Source: Rhodoferax ferrireducens (GTDB lineage: Bacteria > Pseudomonadota > Gammaproteobacteria > Burkholderiales > Burkholderiaceae_C). Taken from it: 64,000 nt of DNA. Both the position numbers and the translations under genes were made by a program. Within the stretch, counting starts at the first letter, position 1. Each line of letters begins with the position of its first letter. This document shows, one piece after another, positions 8,417-17,263 of the stretch. The notes below the pieces were generated by a model that worked only from the letters and a program-made list of their open reading frames with translations, did no database searches and had not been told where the DNA came from. The DNA lies in NCBI RefSeq assembly GCF_003347515.1, contig NZ_QEII01000297.1:202253-266252 (forward strand), in the 5' to 3' direction.

Positions 8417-9268
8417 TCAGGTCAGAACCAGCAGAACCGGCTGGTGGTCCGAGGCGTCGCTGGTCGGGTCCACGCGCACGTCTTGCACGCGGGACGCCAG
8501 ATCCTCGCTCACGAAGATGAAGTCGAACGTGAACGGCGGGCCGGGCCATTGTTCTTTGTCGAACAGCCCTACGGTTGGCGCGTGCGCCTCGTTGCGATGC
8601 GTGAGTTCCCAGGCATCCCGATACGGTGGCGTCGCATCGTCGATGGCGGCGAGCAAGCGCATCCGCTCGGCCGACTCGGGCCGACAGTTGAAGTCACCGG
8701 TCAGGATGGATGCGGCAGCCCGCGGCACGGCGCAAAACGGGCCGTCGGTCGGCGCGCCGGGTCGCGGGCTGCGCGCCTGGGCCACGGCCTCCCGATGCAG
8801 GTCGCGCAGCCGCTCGATCTGCGCCGCGCGCTGAAGGCGGGAATAGTATTCGAGGTGCGTGGTGGCGACGCGGATCAGGCCCACGGGCGTGTCGAGCGTG
8901 GCTTCGAGCGCGATCCTTTGCATGCAGGAAACGCCGGGGTCAGCCGGCCAGGGCAAGAGGTGGCGCCAGACCTGCAGCACCGGATAGCGCGAAAAAATCA
9001 TGTTGCCGAAAGCCCGCCGCCCGCCTGTGGGGTGAGGTGTGTCGGTGGCCACGCCAGCAATGGCCGTGTAAGCCGGCAAGCGGTCAGCCAGTCCCTTGAA
9101 CTGGTCGCTGCCATCGCAGCCTGGCAGTTCGGGGTAGCCGGCCGACAGCTCCTGCAGGCACAACACATCGAACTCTGCTAAGCGGCGGGCATGGGCCACG
9201 ATCCGGTCGAGGTCCACCCGCTCATCGGCCCCGCGTCCCCATTGAATATTCCACGTAATGAGCTTCAT
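8417..9268 (-). CDS. Endonuclease/exonuclease/phosphatase family protein
   Basis: A 283-aa member of the metal-dependent EEP fold (exonuclease III/DNase I-like). Signature segments are in order: KLITWNIQWG at the N-terminus, VLCLQELSAGYPE (metal-binding Glu), TTHLEYYSR, LTGDFNCRPES, and TFDFIFVSEDL near the end followed by SDASDHQPVLL (catalytic Asp-His). It may hydrolyse phosphodiesters in nucleic acids or phospholipids; there is no signal peptide. The ATG at 9268 starts directly at the conserved first strand. A longer in-frame extension upstream shows no coding character and overlaps the region before the CYTH gene. Confidence 0.86.
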   Translation of the reverse strand: MKLITWNIQWGRGADERVDLDRIVAHARRLAEFDVLCLQELSAGYPELPGCDGSDQFKGLADRLPAYTAIAGVATDTPHPTGGRRAFGNMIFSRYPVLQVWRHLLPWPADPGVSCMQRIALEATLDTPVGLIRVATTHLEYYSRLQRAAQIERLRDLHREAVAQARSPRPGAPTDGPFCAVPRAAASILTGDFNCRPESAERMRLLAAIDDATPPYRDAWELTHRNEAHAPTVGLFDKEQWPGPPFTFDFIFVSEDLASRVQDVRVDPTSDASDHQPVLLVLT

Positions 9269-9481
9269 ATCCCCGGTCCAAACAATCTGCGAAAGCAAAC
9301 TGGATAATAAGAAAGAAGACCCGTTGTGGTCAACATCATGGGCACTTTGGACTCGACTTTGGGTCACCATTGGGGCATGCTCACCAAGCATCGTCCGGAA
9401 CATCCACCACGCGGGCGCAAGGCCGATATGGACGCATTCCTTCAACTCGAATGAATACCATCTTGAAAATTTGAACAGGGA

Positions 9482-10996
9482 ATGAAATCCATGAAACCAG
9501 CCGCACGCCCCCACAGTCCAGAGGAAATTGAACTCAAGCTGGCGCTGCCAGGTGCCAACCCGTCCAGTCTGGCCAAACAACTGGCCCGTTCGCCCGTATT
9601 GGCACGGCGCCAGCCGACTCACCAGCACTTGCACAACGTCTACTACGACACGCCCGAGCAGCACTTGCGCCAGCAGCGGATCGCGCTGCGCATACGGCGC
9701 GTTGGCAGCGAGGCCAAGCCGAAGTGGCTGCAAACCCTCAAGACGGGCGGCCGCAGTGACTCGGCGCTGAGCCAGCGTGGCGAATGGGAAACGCCGGTAC
9801 CCAATGCCAACTTGTCTCTAAAAGCGCTCAACGCCACGCCCTGGTCGGGCATCGATCCTGACGGCAGCCTGTTTCAGGCCTTGGCACCAAGCTTTGTAAC
9901 GAGCTTCGAGCGCACCATTTGGCTGGTACGCAAACGCGATGGCAGCGTGGTCGAGGTGGCGTTGGACCTGGGTCATATCGTGGCGGGCGACAAGACCACC
10001 CCGATATGTGAGCTGGAGTTTGAACTGAAAGCAGGCCAGCCGGCCGCATTGTTCGACATCGCCCAGCAAATTGCCCGCACCCTCGCGGTACTGCCGGCGA
10101 CCATGAGCAAGGCGGAGCGCGGCTACGCCCTGGCACAGGATGGGCTGGACACGCCGCTACGTGCGCAGCCCCCGCGGTTGACGTCGGAGCTGTCCGTGCT
10201 GGCGGCGGCGCAACGCGTGCTCAGCGAGATGTTCTGCCAGTTCACCCGCAACCTGAACGCGCTACGCAGCTCGGACGATCCCGAGGTGGTGCACCAGGCC
10301 CGGGTCGGCTGGCGGCGCTTCAAAAGTGCCAGCCGCCTTTTTCGGCCCGTGTTGGCGCTCGACGCGATGCCCTCCCGACAGCCGCTGCAAACGCTTCTAA
10401 GTTGCCTGGGTGAACTGCGGGATATCGACGTGGCCCGCACTGAGACGCTCCCGCCCCTGGCCGAAGCCTATGCGGCGGGCAACGAGCGGCGGGCGCAGGC
10501 ATGGCAAGCCATGACACAGGCCTTGACGCAAGGCGCCGAACTCCAGCGAAAAGCCGTGCGCTATGCACTGCAGGAGCCGAGCGTTGGGGCGAGCCTGCTG
10601 GCAACCACACAATGGCTGGAAGGCTTGACGGCGTCGCCAACTGCGGGAGATGCGGTGACTGAATCCAAGCTGTCGCTGCGCCGCTGGAGCAGGCGCCGCA
10701 TTGACCGTCTGCATGCGCAATTCAAGCGCGCTCTGAAGGACGCCTGCGACCCCGAGAGTCAGCACCGTGCGCGCATTCTCGCCAAGCGCATGCGCTACGG
10801 CATTGAGGCGCTGCGCAGCCTGCTGCCCAAGAAGCGGGCACAGCGCTGGGGCCAACAGGCCACCGGTCTGCAGACCAGCATCGGGACAACACGCGATCTC
10901 ATGCAGGCGGCGACACTGGTCGCCCGGCTGGAACTGGACCGGGGGCTGGCGGAATTCCTGCGCGGTGTTGCGGCGGGATCGGTCGCGCGCCCTTGA
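9482..10996 (+). CDS. CYTH and CHAD domain-containing protein
   Basis: A 504-aa two-domain protein. The CYTH domain (about 14-205) begins with the triphosphate-tunnel signature EIELKLAL (ExExK), and basic and acidic strands follow. The CHAD domain (about 230-500) has histidine-bearing helices VHQARVGWRRFKSASRLFR and HRARILAKRMRYGIEALR. CYTH enzymes hydrolyse or bind triphosphates. CHAD domains are known to bind polyphosphate and have been found on polyphosphate granules in Ralstonia. A role in polyphosphate metabolism or granule surface is therefore likely. It is followed after 31 bp by a membrane protein gene and then, convergently, by a phasin gene. Confidence 0.9.
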   Translation: MKSMKPAARPHSPEEIELKLALPGANPSSLAKQLARSPVLARRQPTHQHLHNVYYDTPEQHLRQQRIALRIRRVGSEAKPKWLQTLKTGGRSDSALSQRGEWETPVPNANLSLKALNATPWSGIDPDGSLFQALAPSFVTSFERTIWLVRKRDGSVVEVALDLGHIVAGDKTTPICELEFELKAGQPAALFDIAQQIARTLAVLPATMSKAERGYALAQDGLDTPLRAQPPRLTSELSVLAAAQRVLSEMFCQFTRNLNALRSSDDPEVVHQARVGWRRFKSASRLFRPVLALDAMPSRQPLQTLLSCLGELRDIDVARTETLPPLAEAYAAGNERRAQAWQAMTQALTQGAELQRKAVRYALQEPSVGASLLATTQWLEGLTASPTAGDAVTESKLSLRRWSRRRIDRLHAQFKRALKDACDPESQHRARILAKRMRYGIEALRSLLPKKRAQRWGQQATGLQTSIGTTRDLMQAATLVARLELDRGLAEFLRGVAAGSVARP

Positions 10997-11027
10997 ACAG
11001 GCAAGCCCAAGACGCACTGGAGACCTC

Positions 11028-12278
11028 ATGGAAGATCCCAATTTAGCGCTTCGCTTCGCCGTGGCCATCGGACTCGGCGTGTTGCTGGGCCTGGAACGTG
11101 AGCGCACTAAGGGTGAGGATGGCGGAGCTGGCGTGCGCACCTTTGCACTGATCTCACTCAGCGGCGCCATCGCGGGCTATCTCGGGGAGAACCTGGGGCT
11201 GGACTGGCTGGCGCTGGCGATGTTCATCGCCGTCGCCGCGCTCATCATCGGGATGTATGTGGTCACGGCGCAGCGCGGCGACACCGGCATCACCACCGAG
11301 GTGTCGGCACTGCTGGCGTTCCTGCTGGGCCTGTTGTGCGCCCATGGCCGGCTCCAGCTGGCGAGCTGGGTCGCCGTCGCGATGGCCTTGCTGCTCGCGC
11401 TCAAAGACTGGCTGCATCAGCTCGCCAGCCGCATCAATGCAACCGACGTGGAGGCGACCCTCAAGTTCAGCATTGTCACGCTCATCATCCTGCCGCTGGT
11501 GCCAGACGTCAACTACGGGCCACCACCGCTGGATGTCATCAACCCCTACAAGATCTGGCTGATGGTGGTGCTGATCTCGGCACTGAACTTCAGCAGCTAC
11601 CTGCTGATCAAGATCGTGGGTGCCGAGCATGGCGTCGGCCTGGCCGGCCTGCTCGGTGGGCTGGCCTCAAGCACTGCAGTCACCCTCGGGTTCTCGCAGC
11701 GTAGCCGGCAAACCGACGCGGACGCCTCGGCGCTGGCGCTTGGCATCGTACTTGCCTGGACGGTGATGTTCTTCCGTGTCGCGATCATGACCGCGCTGAT
11801 CAGCTGGGAGCTCGGACGCCAGATCGCCCTGGTGATCGGCTTGCTGTGCGTGGCGAGCCTGGGGGCATGCTATTGGTTGTGGTCTCGAAACAAGCGGCGC
11901 GAACGCGGAGAAGTCAAACCCGGCAGCAATCCTTTTGAGCTCGATGAAGCCATCAAGTTCGGCTTGCTGTTCGGCGTGGTGCTGCTGGTCGCCAGAGCGG
12001 CGCAAGTCTATCTGGGAGATATGGGCCTTTATATTGCGGCCGCAGTCGCGGGCCTGACCGACGTTGACGCCATCACGCTCGCCATGGCCAACCTGGTTCA
12101 GAGCGATGCCTCAAACCTGCAGGTTGCGGCACGCGCCATTGTGATCGCCGTCATGGCCAACACCCTGACCAAAAGTGGCATGGCGATTGGACTGGGTTCG
12201 TCCGAACTGCGGCGCATCACCCTGCCGATTGCCGGCCTGCTGCTGGTGACGGGTACAGCCGGGGCCATGCTGCTGTAA
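11028..12278 (+). CDS. MgtC/SapB and DUF4010 family membrane protein
   Basis: A 416-aa integral membrane protein with about ten hydrophobic segments. The N-terminal part has the MgtC/SapB pattern RFAVAIGLGVLLGLERERT and GVRTFALISLSGAIAGYL. The C-terminal part is DUF4010-like, with GLTDVDAITLAMANL near 345-360. The ATG at 11028 follows a CTGGAG site. The transported substrate or regulatory role is unknown; MgtC relatives are linked to magnesium and phosphate stress. It sits 31 bp after the CYTH-CHAD gene and is probably cotranscribed, which suggests a link to phosphate or polyphosphate balance. A GCCTGC/GCAGGC hairpin follows at 12287-12302. Confidence 0.85.
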   Translation: MEDPNLALRFAVAIGLGVLLGLERERTKGEDGGAGVRTFALISLSGAIAGYLGENLGLDWLALAMFIAVAALIIGMYVVTAQRGDTGITTEVSALLAFLLGLLCAHGRLQLASWVAVAMALLLALKDWLHQLASRINATDVEATLKFSIVTLIILPLVPDVNYGPPPLDVINPYKIWLMVVLISALNFSSYLLIKIVGAEHGVGLAGLLGGLASSTAVTLGFSQRSRQTDADASALALGIVLAWTVMFFRVAIMTALISWELGRQIALVIGLLCVASLGACYWLWSRNKRRERGEVKPGSNPFELDEAIKFGLLFGVVLLVARAAQVYLGDMGLYIAAAVAGLTDVDAITLAMANLVQSDASNLQVAARAIVIAVMANTLTKSGMAIGLGSSELRRITLPIAGLLLVTGTAGAMLL

Positions 12279-12313
12279 AGAAGCCGGCCTGCCTGCGCAG
12301 GCGGAGCCGGGCC

Positions 12314-12336
12314 AAAAAAAAGCACCCGAAGGTGCC
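12314..12336 (-). terminator. Rho-independent terminator of the phasin gene
   Basis: Read on the minus strand, GGCACC-TTCG-GGTGC is followed by a run of eight T. This is a compact stem with a stable TTCG loop, 34 bp beyond the phasin stop. It is a textbook intrinsic terminator for the minus-strand gene. Confidence 0.88.
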
Positions 12337-12369
12337 GTTTCAAGGTTGGTGCCGTGAGGCAGCGAACCC

Positions 12370-12915
12370 TTAACGCGTCTTTGAAACCGTCGTGGCGGCA
12401 TTGACTGCCTGCGTGGTCACGGCCGTGAAGTTCGACTCGGCCAATTCCACGGCCTTTTTGGCGGACCGCTTGGCCGACTCGATGACGTTCTGGCTGACGT
12501 TCACCGCGCTCCTGAAAGCGGCGACGGTGGACTGGGTTCCCGCAGGGGCGTTCTGTGCCAGGTTCTCCACCAGGTCGACCAATGCGGTCTGCGCTTGGGC
12601 GATCTGGGCCTCACCCGCTTTCGAAAATTCGGACCCGGTTTCTGCCACAACGCTGTAGACATTGCGGCCATAGGCGATGGATTTCTCAGTCAGCGGCTGG
12701 ATAAGACCGACTTGCAAGGCCGCCAGCTGCTGCGGGTGTTTGGCGCCCAGGAGGGCTTGGGTATGACCGAAGGACCCCATAAACAAATCCCTGGAGGCAG
12801 CCAGATTCAGCGCAACCAGCTTTTCGAAGCTGGCATAGGCCCGGGTCGTCAGGCCCTCCAGCATCTTTAGGTTGGCTTGGCGGGCAGCAATGAGTTGTTC
12901 GACGGTGTAGGTCAT
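12370..12915 (-). CDS. Phasin family protein
   Basis: A 181-aa, almost wholly helical protein with the betaproteobacterial phasin start MTYTVEQLIAARQANL, a LVALNLAASRDLF helix, and an Ala/Ser-rich amphipathic C-terminal half. Phasins coat polyhydroxybutyrate granules and control their number and size. The ATG at 12915 gives the usual family N-terminus; a GTG five codons upstream is less likely. It lies 195 bp after pgk on the same strand and ends at a strong terminator, so it probably has its own promoter. A GTTGCG/CGCAAC dyad lies at 13027-13042 in the upstream gap and could be an operator. Confidence 0.9.
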   Translation of the reverse strand: MTYTVEQLIAARQANLKMLEGLTTRAYASFEKLVALNLAASRDLFMGSFGHTQALLGAKHPQQLAALQVGLIQPLTEKSIAYGRNVYSVVAETGSEFSKAGEAQIAQAQTALVDLVENLAQNAPAGTQSTVAAFRSAVNVSQNVIESAKRSAKKAVELAESNFTAVTTQAVNAATTVSKTR

Positions 12916-13110
12916 TATTTCAATGTTCACTGGTAGGTTAAATTTCCGGGCGGTCCAACACCATCTGAAATTTCTTTACAACTGATGCCAGAGGACTGCA
13001 TTTGAATTGGCAACCCGATTCAGGAAGTTGCGCTATCGCAACAAAAAATCAGTTTCCAACACATCCATCCGTGCGCATTGATGGTCCCATTTCTCGGACT
13101 CGCTCGCCGC

Positions 13111-14325
13111 CTATGACGAGGCGCCGGACGGTAGTTCTGCTGCGCGGCGGCTCAGTATCTCGAACGCCGGCAGGGTTTTGCCCTCCAGCACCTCCAGGAA
13201 TGCGCCACCGCCGGTCGAGATGTAGCCCACCTGTTTTTCAATGCCATATTTGGCAATCGCCGCCAGCGTATCACCACCGCCAGCAATGGAAAACGCGCTG
13301 GACTCGGCAATGGCGTGGGCAATCACCTTGGTGCCGTTCTCGAACGCGGCGAATTCGAATACGCCGACCGGGCCGTTCCAGACGATAGTGCCGGCCGCCT
13401 TGAGTTGCGCCGCAAGCAACTTCGCGGTCTCTGGGCCGATGTCCAGAATCAGGTCGTCGTCCGCCACGTCGGTGGCGGCTTTGACCGTGGCCACGGCATC
13501 CGCCGCGAAGGTCTTGGCGGTCACCACATCGGTCGGGATCGGCACCGCAGCTCCGCGGGCTTTCATGGCTTCAATCACCGCTTTCGCGTCGGCCAGCAAG
13601 TCCGGCTCAGCCAGACTCTTGCCGATCTTCAGACCGGCCGCCAGCATGAAGGTGTTGGCGATGCCGCCGCCAACGATGAGCTGGTCCACCTTGTCGGCCA
13701 GGCTTTTCAAAATGGTCAGTTTGGTGGAAACTTTGGAGCCCGCCACAATCGCGACCAGCGGCCGCTTCGGATTGGCCAGCGCCAGCGTGATGGCGTCCAT
13801 CTCGGCGGCCAGCAGCGGGCCGGCACACGCCACTTTGGCGAACTGGGCAATGCCGTAGGTGGAGGCCTCGGCCCGGTGCGCCGTGCCAAAGGCGTCGTGC
13901 ACAAAAATGTCGCACAAAGCGGCCATTTTCTTTGCCAGTTCTTCCTTGTTTTTTTTCTCGCCCGGGTTGACGCGGCAGTTTTCCAGCATCACCAGCTGGC
14001 CCGGCTGCACGCTGACGCCCTCCACCCAGTTGGCGACCAGCGGCACCTCGCGCCCCATCAGCTCGGCCATGCGTTGGGCCACCGGCGCCAGCGAGTCAGA
14101 AGGCTTGAACGCACCCTCGGTCGGGCGGCCCAGATGCGAGGTCACCATGACGGCGGCACCGGCGTCCAGCGCCATCTGGATGCAGGGAATGGAGGCGCGA
14201 ATGCGGGTGTCTTCGGTGATCACGCCGGCATCGTCTTGCGGCACGTTGAGATCGGCACGGATAAACACACGTTTGCCAGTGACTTGGCCTTGCGCGCACA
14301 GGTCGGAAAAGCGGATGACGTTCAT
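13111..14325 (-). CDS. pgk: Phosphoglycerate kinase
   Basis: A 404-aa glycolytic and Calvin-cycle enzyme that interconverts 1,3-bisphosphoglycerate plus ADP and 3-phosphoglycerate plus ATP. The N-terminal substrate domain has [13 protein letters not shown] (residues 18-30) and [13 protein letters not shown]. The C-terminal nucleotide domain has [17 protein letters not shown] and the GGGDTLAAI loop near 365-373. Length is normal for the short betaproteobacterial form. The ATG at 14325 has an AGGGG site. It is alone on this strand between phasin and azlD, without gap or pyk beside it. Confidence 0.97.
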   Translation of the reverse strand: MNVIRFSDLCAQGQVTGKRVFIRADLNVPQDDAGVITEDTRIRASIPCIQMALDAGAAVMVTSHLGRPTEGAFKPSDSLAPVAQRMAELMGREVPLVANWVEGVSVQPGQLVMLENCRVNPGEKKNKEELAKKMAALCDIFVHDAFGTAHRAEASTYGIAQFAKVACAGPLLAAEMDAITLALANPKRPLVAIVAGSKVSTKLTILKSLADKVDQLIVGGGIANTFMLAAGLKIGKSLAEPDLLADAKAVIEAMKARGAAVPIPTDVVTAKTFAADAVATVKAATDVADDDLILDIGPETAKLLAAQLKAAGTIVWNGPVGVFEFAAFENGTKVIAHAIAESSAFSIAGGGDTLAAIAKYGIEKQVGYISTGGGAFLEVLEGKTLPAFEILSRRAAELPSGASS

Positions 14326-14403
14326 GGAAAACCCCTAACAGTAAGTTGAAAAACAATGAGCCGAATTGTAGGAGCGCCCTGCAGGCCAGGACACCCAAGC
14401 AAG

Positions 14404-14754
14404 CTACCAGCCCAGGCCCAGATGCAGCGGTAAATACACCGCCATGCCCATCACAATGGTGCCCAGCACGGCCTGCCCGGCGCCCTTGCGCCAGAAAAAC
14501 CAGGCAGCGCCGGCGGCCACGGCGAACAGCCGGGCGTCTTGCCAGGTGCTGATGAAGTGGCCCTGCGTCATCACCATTTCCGGCACGATGACGGCGGCCA
14601 GCGCGGCAATCGGTGCGTATTGCAGCCCGCGCTGGGCCCAGTGCGGCAAGGTCCAGGGCTTGCTGGAGATAAAGAAGAACGAACGGGTGATCACCGTGAC
14701 GCCGGCCAGACCGATGATGATGACAACGTTCCAGAGCTCTGTGCTGCCGGTCAT
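14404..14754 (-). CDS. azlD: AzlD family branched-chain amino acid exporter subunit
   Basis: A 116-aa inner membrane protein with three to four transmembrane helices, including LWNVVIIIGLAGVTVITRSFFF and GLQYAPIAALAAVIVPEM. AzlD is the small partner of AzlC in LIV-E-type export of branched-chain amino acids. Its ATG overlaps the azlC stop by 4 bp, the usual arrangement. It ends 78 bp before the pgk start on the same strand. Confidence 0.88.
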   Translation of the reverse strand: MTGSTELWNVVIIIGLAGVTVITRSFFFISSKPWTLPHWAQRGLQYAPIAALAAVIVPEMVMTQGHFISTWQDARLFAVAAGAAWFFWRKGAGQAVLGTIVMGMAVYLPLHLGLGW

Positions 14755-15482
14755 GATGCTTGCCCGGAGTTCAGGCGAGTCTCTTCCAGCATGAGGCACA
14801 GCGCCACCGCTGCCGCAATCGCCACCAGGATATTGAGCTTGAAAGGCAAGGCAAACGCGGCAACGGCCGCCGCACCCGCCACCCCGGCCGACACCAGGCG
14901 TAGCCGACTTGATGCCAGCGAACACAAAATGCCGAGCAGCGCCAGGATGCCGGCAAAGCCCAAACCCCAATGCGTGGGAATGAAGTTGGCCAGCACCACG
15001 CCCAGCACACTGCAACCGACCCAGCTGACCCAGTTCACGCCGCAGTTACCCGCCAGGTAAGCCTGCTGGGCGCGCCGCTGCGCCGCATCGCCGCCGTGGT
15101 GGGGGAAGCGCCGGGTAAACAGCACATAGCTCAGGTCGGCTGTGAGGTAGCCGGTGACGAGCCGCTGCCACAAGGGCAGGTGCATGACGTAGGGCCGCAA
15201 ATGGGCGCTGAACACCACAAAGCGCAGGTTGACGCAAAACCCGGTGGCCAAAATGACCCACATCGGGGCGCCCACCGCGAGCAGCGGAATCGCCGCCAGT
15301 TGCGAACTGCCGGCGAAAACGAGCACGCTCATCAGCAATGCTTCGGTCAGGCTCATGCCGGACTTCATCATGGCCACACCTGTCATCAAGCCCCAGGCGG
15401 CCAAGCCGGGGGCCGCCGCCAGTGAGTCCAGCGCGCCTTGACGGAATTCTGGGTGCCGGTAGTTGCTGCGTTGAAAAAACAC
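14751..15482 (-). CDS. azlC: AzlC family branched-chain amino acid exporter
   Basis: A 243-aa integral membrane protein with the AzlC core: LAAWGLMTGVAMMKSGMS, then VFAGSSQLAAIPLL and CVNLRFVVFSAHLRP (residues about 80-100). With AzlD it forms an exporter of branched-chain amino acids or their analogues. The GTG start at 15482 shares one base with the fmt stop (TAGTG), so azlC is translationally coupled to fmt. The run def-fmt-azlC-azlD has 1-4 bp overlaps and is one operon. Confidence 0.9.
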   Translation of the reverse strand: MFFQRSNYRHPEFRQGALDSLAAAPGLAAWGLMTGVAMMKSGMSLTEALLMSVLVFAGSSQLAAIPLLAVGAPMWVILATGFCVNLRFVVFSAHLRPYVMHLPLWQRLVTGYLTADLSYVLFTRRFPHHGGDAAQRRAQQAYLAGNCGVNWVSWVGCSVLGVVLANFIPTHWGLGFAGILALLGILCSLASSRLRLVSAGVAGAAAVAAFALPFKLNILVAIAAAVALCLMLEETRLNSGQAS

Positions 15483-16453
15483 TAGCTGGCACGCTTCGCA
15501 AACGCCATGCCGGGCTGCAGATCAAAACCGCGCACGAAGTCCGCTACGCCCAGGCGCTTCCCCCCCGGGCGCTGCAACTCGGCAATGCTCACTATTGAAT
15601 TCATAGCTACTACCGCAATACCCTCGGCGGCTACAGCCAGAATTGATCCAAATTCCGCACCAGCAGGCGGCGTCCCTGCTCCGACACCTGCGGCCCAGAT
15701 TTTGAGGGTTTCACCCTGCACTGTGGCGGTGGCAACGGGGAAGGGGTTGAAGGCGCGCACCCGGCGTGCAATCAGCTCGGCCGGCTGCGCCCAATCAATC
15801 GCCGCTTCGTGTTTTTCAATCTTGTGGGCGTAAGTGACACCTTCTGCCGGCTGCGGCACTGGCTTCAAAGCGCCAGCCGCCGCCAGTTGCAGGGCCTCAA
15901 GCATCAGCCGCCCGCCCAAAGCCGCCAGTTGGTCGTGCAAGCTGGTCGTGGTGTCGCTCGCCGCAATCGGCAGTTTTTCGACCAGCAGCATGTCGCCGGT
16001 ATCCAGCCCGGCGTCCATTTGCATGATGGTGACGCCGGTCTCGGTGTCGCCCGCCTCAATCGCCCGGTGAATCGGTGCCGCGCCGCGCCAGCGGGGAAGG
16101 AGCGAGGCGTGAATATTGAAACAGCCTTGGGCAGGCGCATCCAGTACCCATTGCGGCAGGATCAGGCCATAGGCCGCGACCACCATGGCATCGGCCTGCG
16201 CCGCGTCGATGGCGGCCCGCGCCGCAGCCGCATCGTCGGGATACTTGCCGTCCAAGCGCAGGCTGCGCGGCTGCGCCACCGGAATGCCCTGGTCGAGGGC
16301 GTATTGTTTGACGCTGGAGGCGTGCAACTTCATGCCGCGCCCGGCGGGGCGGTCGGGCTGCGTCAGCACCAGCACAATCTCGTGGCCCGCCGCGTGCAGG
16401 CGCTCCAGGGCAACCCGGGCGAACTCGGGCGTGCCCGCAAAGATGAGTCTCAC
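15482..16453 (-). CDS. fmt: Methionyl-tRNA formyltransferase
   Basis: A 323-aa enzyme that formylates initiator Met-tRNA with 10-formyl-THF. It starts [12 protein letters not shown]. The catalytic region has [19 protein letters not shown] (Asn-His) and [17 protein letters not shown] (Asp). The C-terminal tRNA-binding domain starts near 205. Near the C-terminus, residues about 268-287 ([20 protein letters not shown]) are encoded by a short dispersed repeat also present in dprA and the RND adaptor, so this part is repeat-derived or repeat-adapted. The gene overlaps def by 4 bp upstream and azlC by 1 bp downstream. Confidence 0.97.
   Translation of the reverse strand: MRLIFAGTPEFARVALERLHAAGHEIVLVLTQPDRPAGRGMKLHASSVKQYALDQGIPVAQPRSLRLDGKYPDDAAAARAAIDAAQADAMVVAAYGLILPQWVLDAPAQGCFNIHASLLPRWRGAAPIHRAIEAGDTETGVTIMQMDAGLDTGDMLLVEKLPIAASDTTTSLHDQLAALGGRLMLEALQLAAAGALKPVPQPAEGVTYAHKIEKHEAAIDWAQPAELIARRVRAFNPFPVATATVQGETLKIWAAGVGAGTPPAGAEFGSILAVAAEGIAVVAMNSIVSIAELQRPGGKRLGVADFVRGFDLQPGMAFAKRAS
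15592..15650 (+). repeat. Short AT-headed dispersed repeat, copy in fmt
   Basis: On the + strand a CTATTGAATTCATAG head is followed by CTACTACCGCAATACCC and CGGCGGCTACAGCC. The same pattern occurs in dprA (18901-18968, opposite orientation), in the gap at 30171-30231 and in the RND adaptor gene (57038-57088). It lies in frame within the fmt C-terminal domain. Confidence 0.65.
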
Positions 16454-16959
16454 CGCTCTTCCTCGCGCAAGGCCTTGAGCATTTTTTTCTTGATGCGGCT
16501 GCGCTTCAGCGGCGACAGGTATTCGACAAACACTTTGCCCATCAGGTGATCCATCTCGTGCTGAATGCAGACCGCCAACAGGCCGTCGGCTTCAATCACA
16601 TGGGATTGACCCTCGCCGTTGAGCGCGCTCACCGTGACGGCGTCAAAGCGCTGCACCCCGTCGTAGACACCCGGCACCGACAGACAGCCTTCTTCGTTGA
16701 GGTGGGTCTCGGTGCTGGTCCAGAGCGTTTGCGGGTTGATGAGCACCAGCGGCTGATCGCGCTCTTCGGACACGTCAATCACAATCAGGCGTTCGTGCAC
16801 ATCCACCTGCGTCGCCGCCAGACCGATGCCTTTGGCCTCGTACATGGTTTGCAGCATGTTCGCAATGAGCGTCTGGATGCGAGCGTCCACCGCCTGTACC
16901 GGTTTGGCCACCGTGTGCAGTTTGGGATCGGGAAAACAAAGAATGGGGAGTGAAGCCAT
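16450..16959 (-). CDS. def: Peptide deformylase
   Basis: A 169-aa metalloenzyme that removes the formyl group from nascent proteins. All three motifs are present: GIGLAATQ (44-51), EGCLS (90-94) and HEMDH (134-138). The metal ligands are Cys92, His134 and His138, and Glu135 is the catalytic base. The ATG at 16959 begins [14 protein letters not shown], the usual start; a longer frame extends upstream but has no matching N-terminus. It is the first gene of def-fmt-azlC-azlD and diverges from the LysM protein gene. Confidence 0.96.
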   Translation of the reverse strand: MASLPILCFPDPKLHTVAKPVQAVDARIQTLIANMLQTMYEAKGIGLAATQVDVHERLIVIDVSEERDQPLVLINPQTLWTSTETHLNEEGCLSVPGVYDGVQRFDAVTVSALNGEGQSHVIEADGLLAVCIQHEMDHLMGKVFVEYLSPLKRSRIKKKMLKALREEER

Positions 16960-17263
16960 GTTTTTAATCGGTTGGGGATGGGGCACCTTGCTGCGCGACT
17001 GCGATTTGTCCCGCAAAACTCCAGGATCGCTGAGGACAGGGCCAACTCACTTCGAGTCGCGACGATCTATCCGGCAAGATTTCAATAATGTCGTTATTTT
17101 CGCTACTTTTGACCGGTCCGGCACAGGTCAAGCCGAGAAAACGTTGCCCAATCAAGGGCTTGAGCGCAAAATCGCGCGTGATTTATCAAGATTTTCTCCG
17201 GGCTGGCAACGCGGCAACTCGTCCTCCCGGACCGACCCAACGGCATTTGCAGTGCCGCGAAAT
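16960..17263. other. Divergent promoter region between def and the LysM gene
   Basis: This 304-bp gap must hold promoters for both directions. It is more AT-rich around 17080-17110 and contains a TTGACC...GGTCAA dyad with an 11-bp spacer at 17109-17131. I see no clear gene. The reading frame of the LysM gene stays open through it, but with no plausible N-terminus. Confidence 0.45.

Noticed and set aside
16826..17263. N-terminal extension of the LysM protein
   Set aside because: It overlaps def on the other strand and would put the signal peptide in the middle of the protein.
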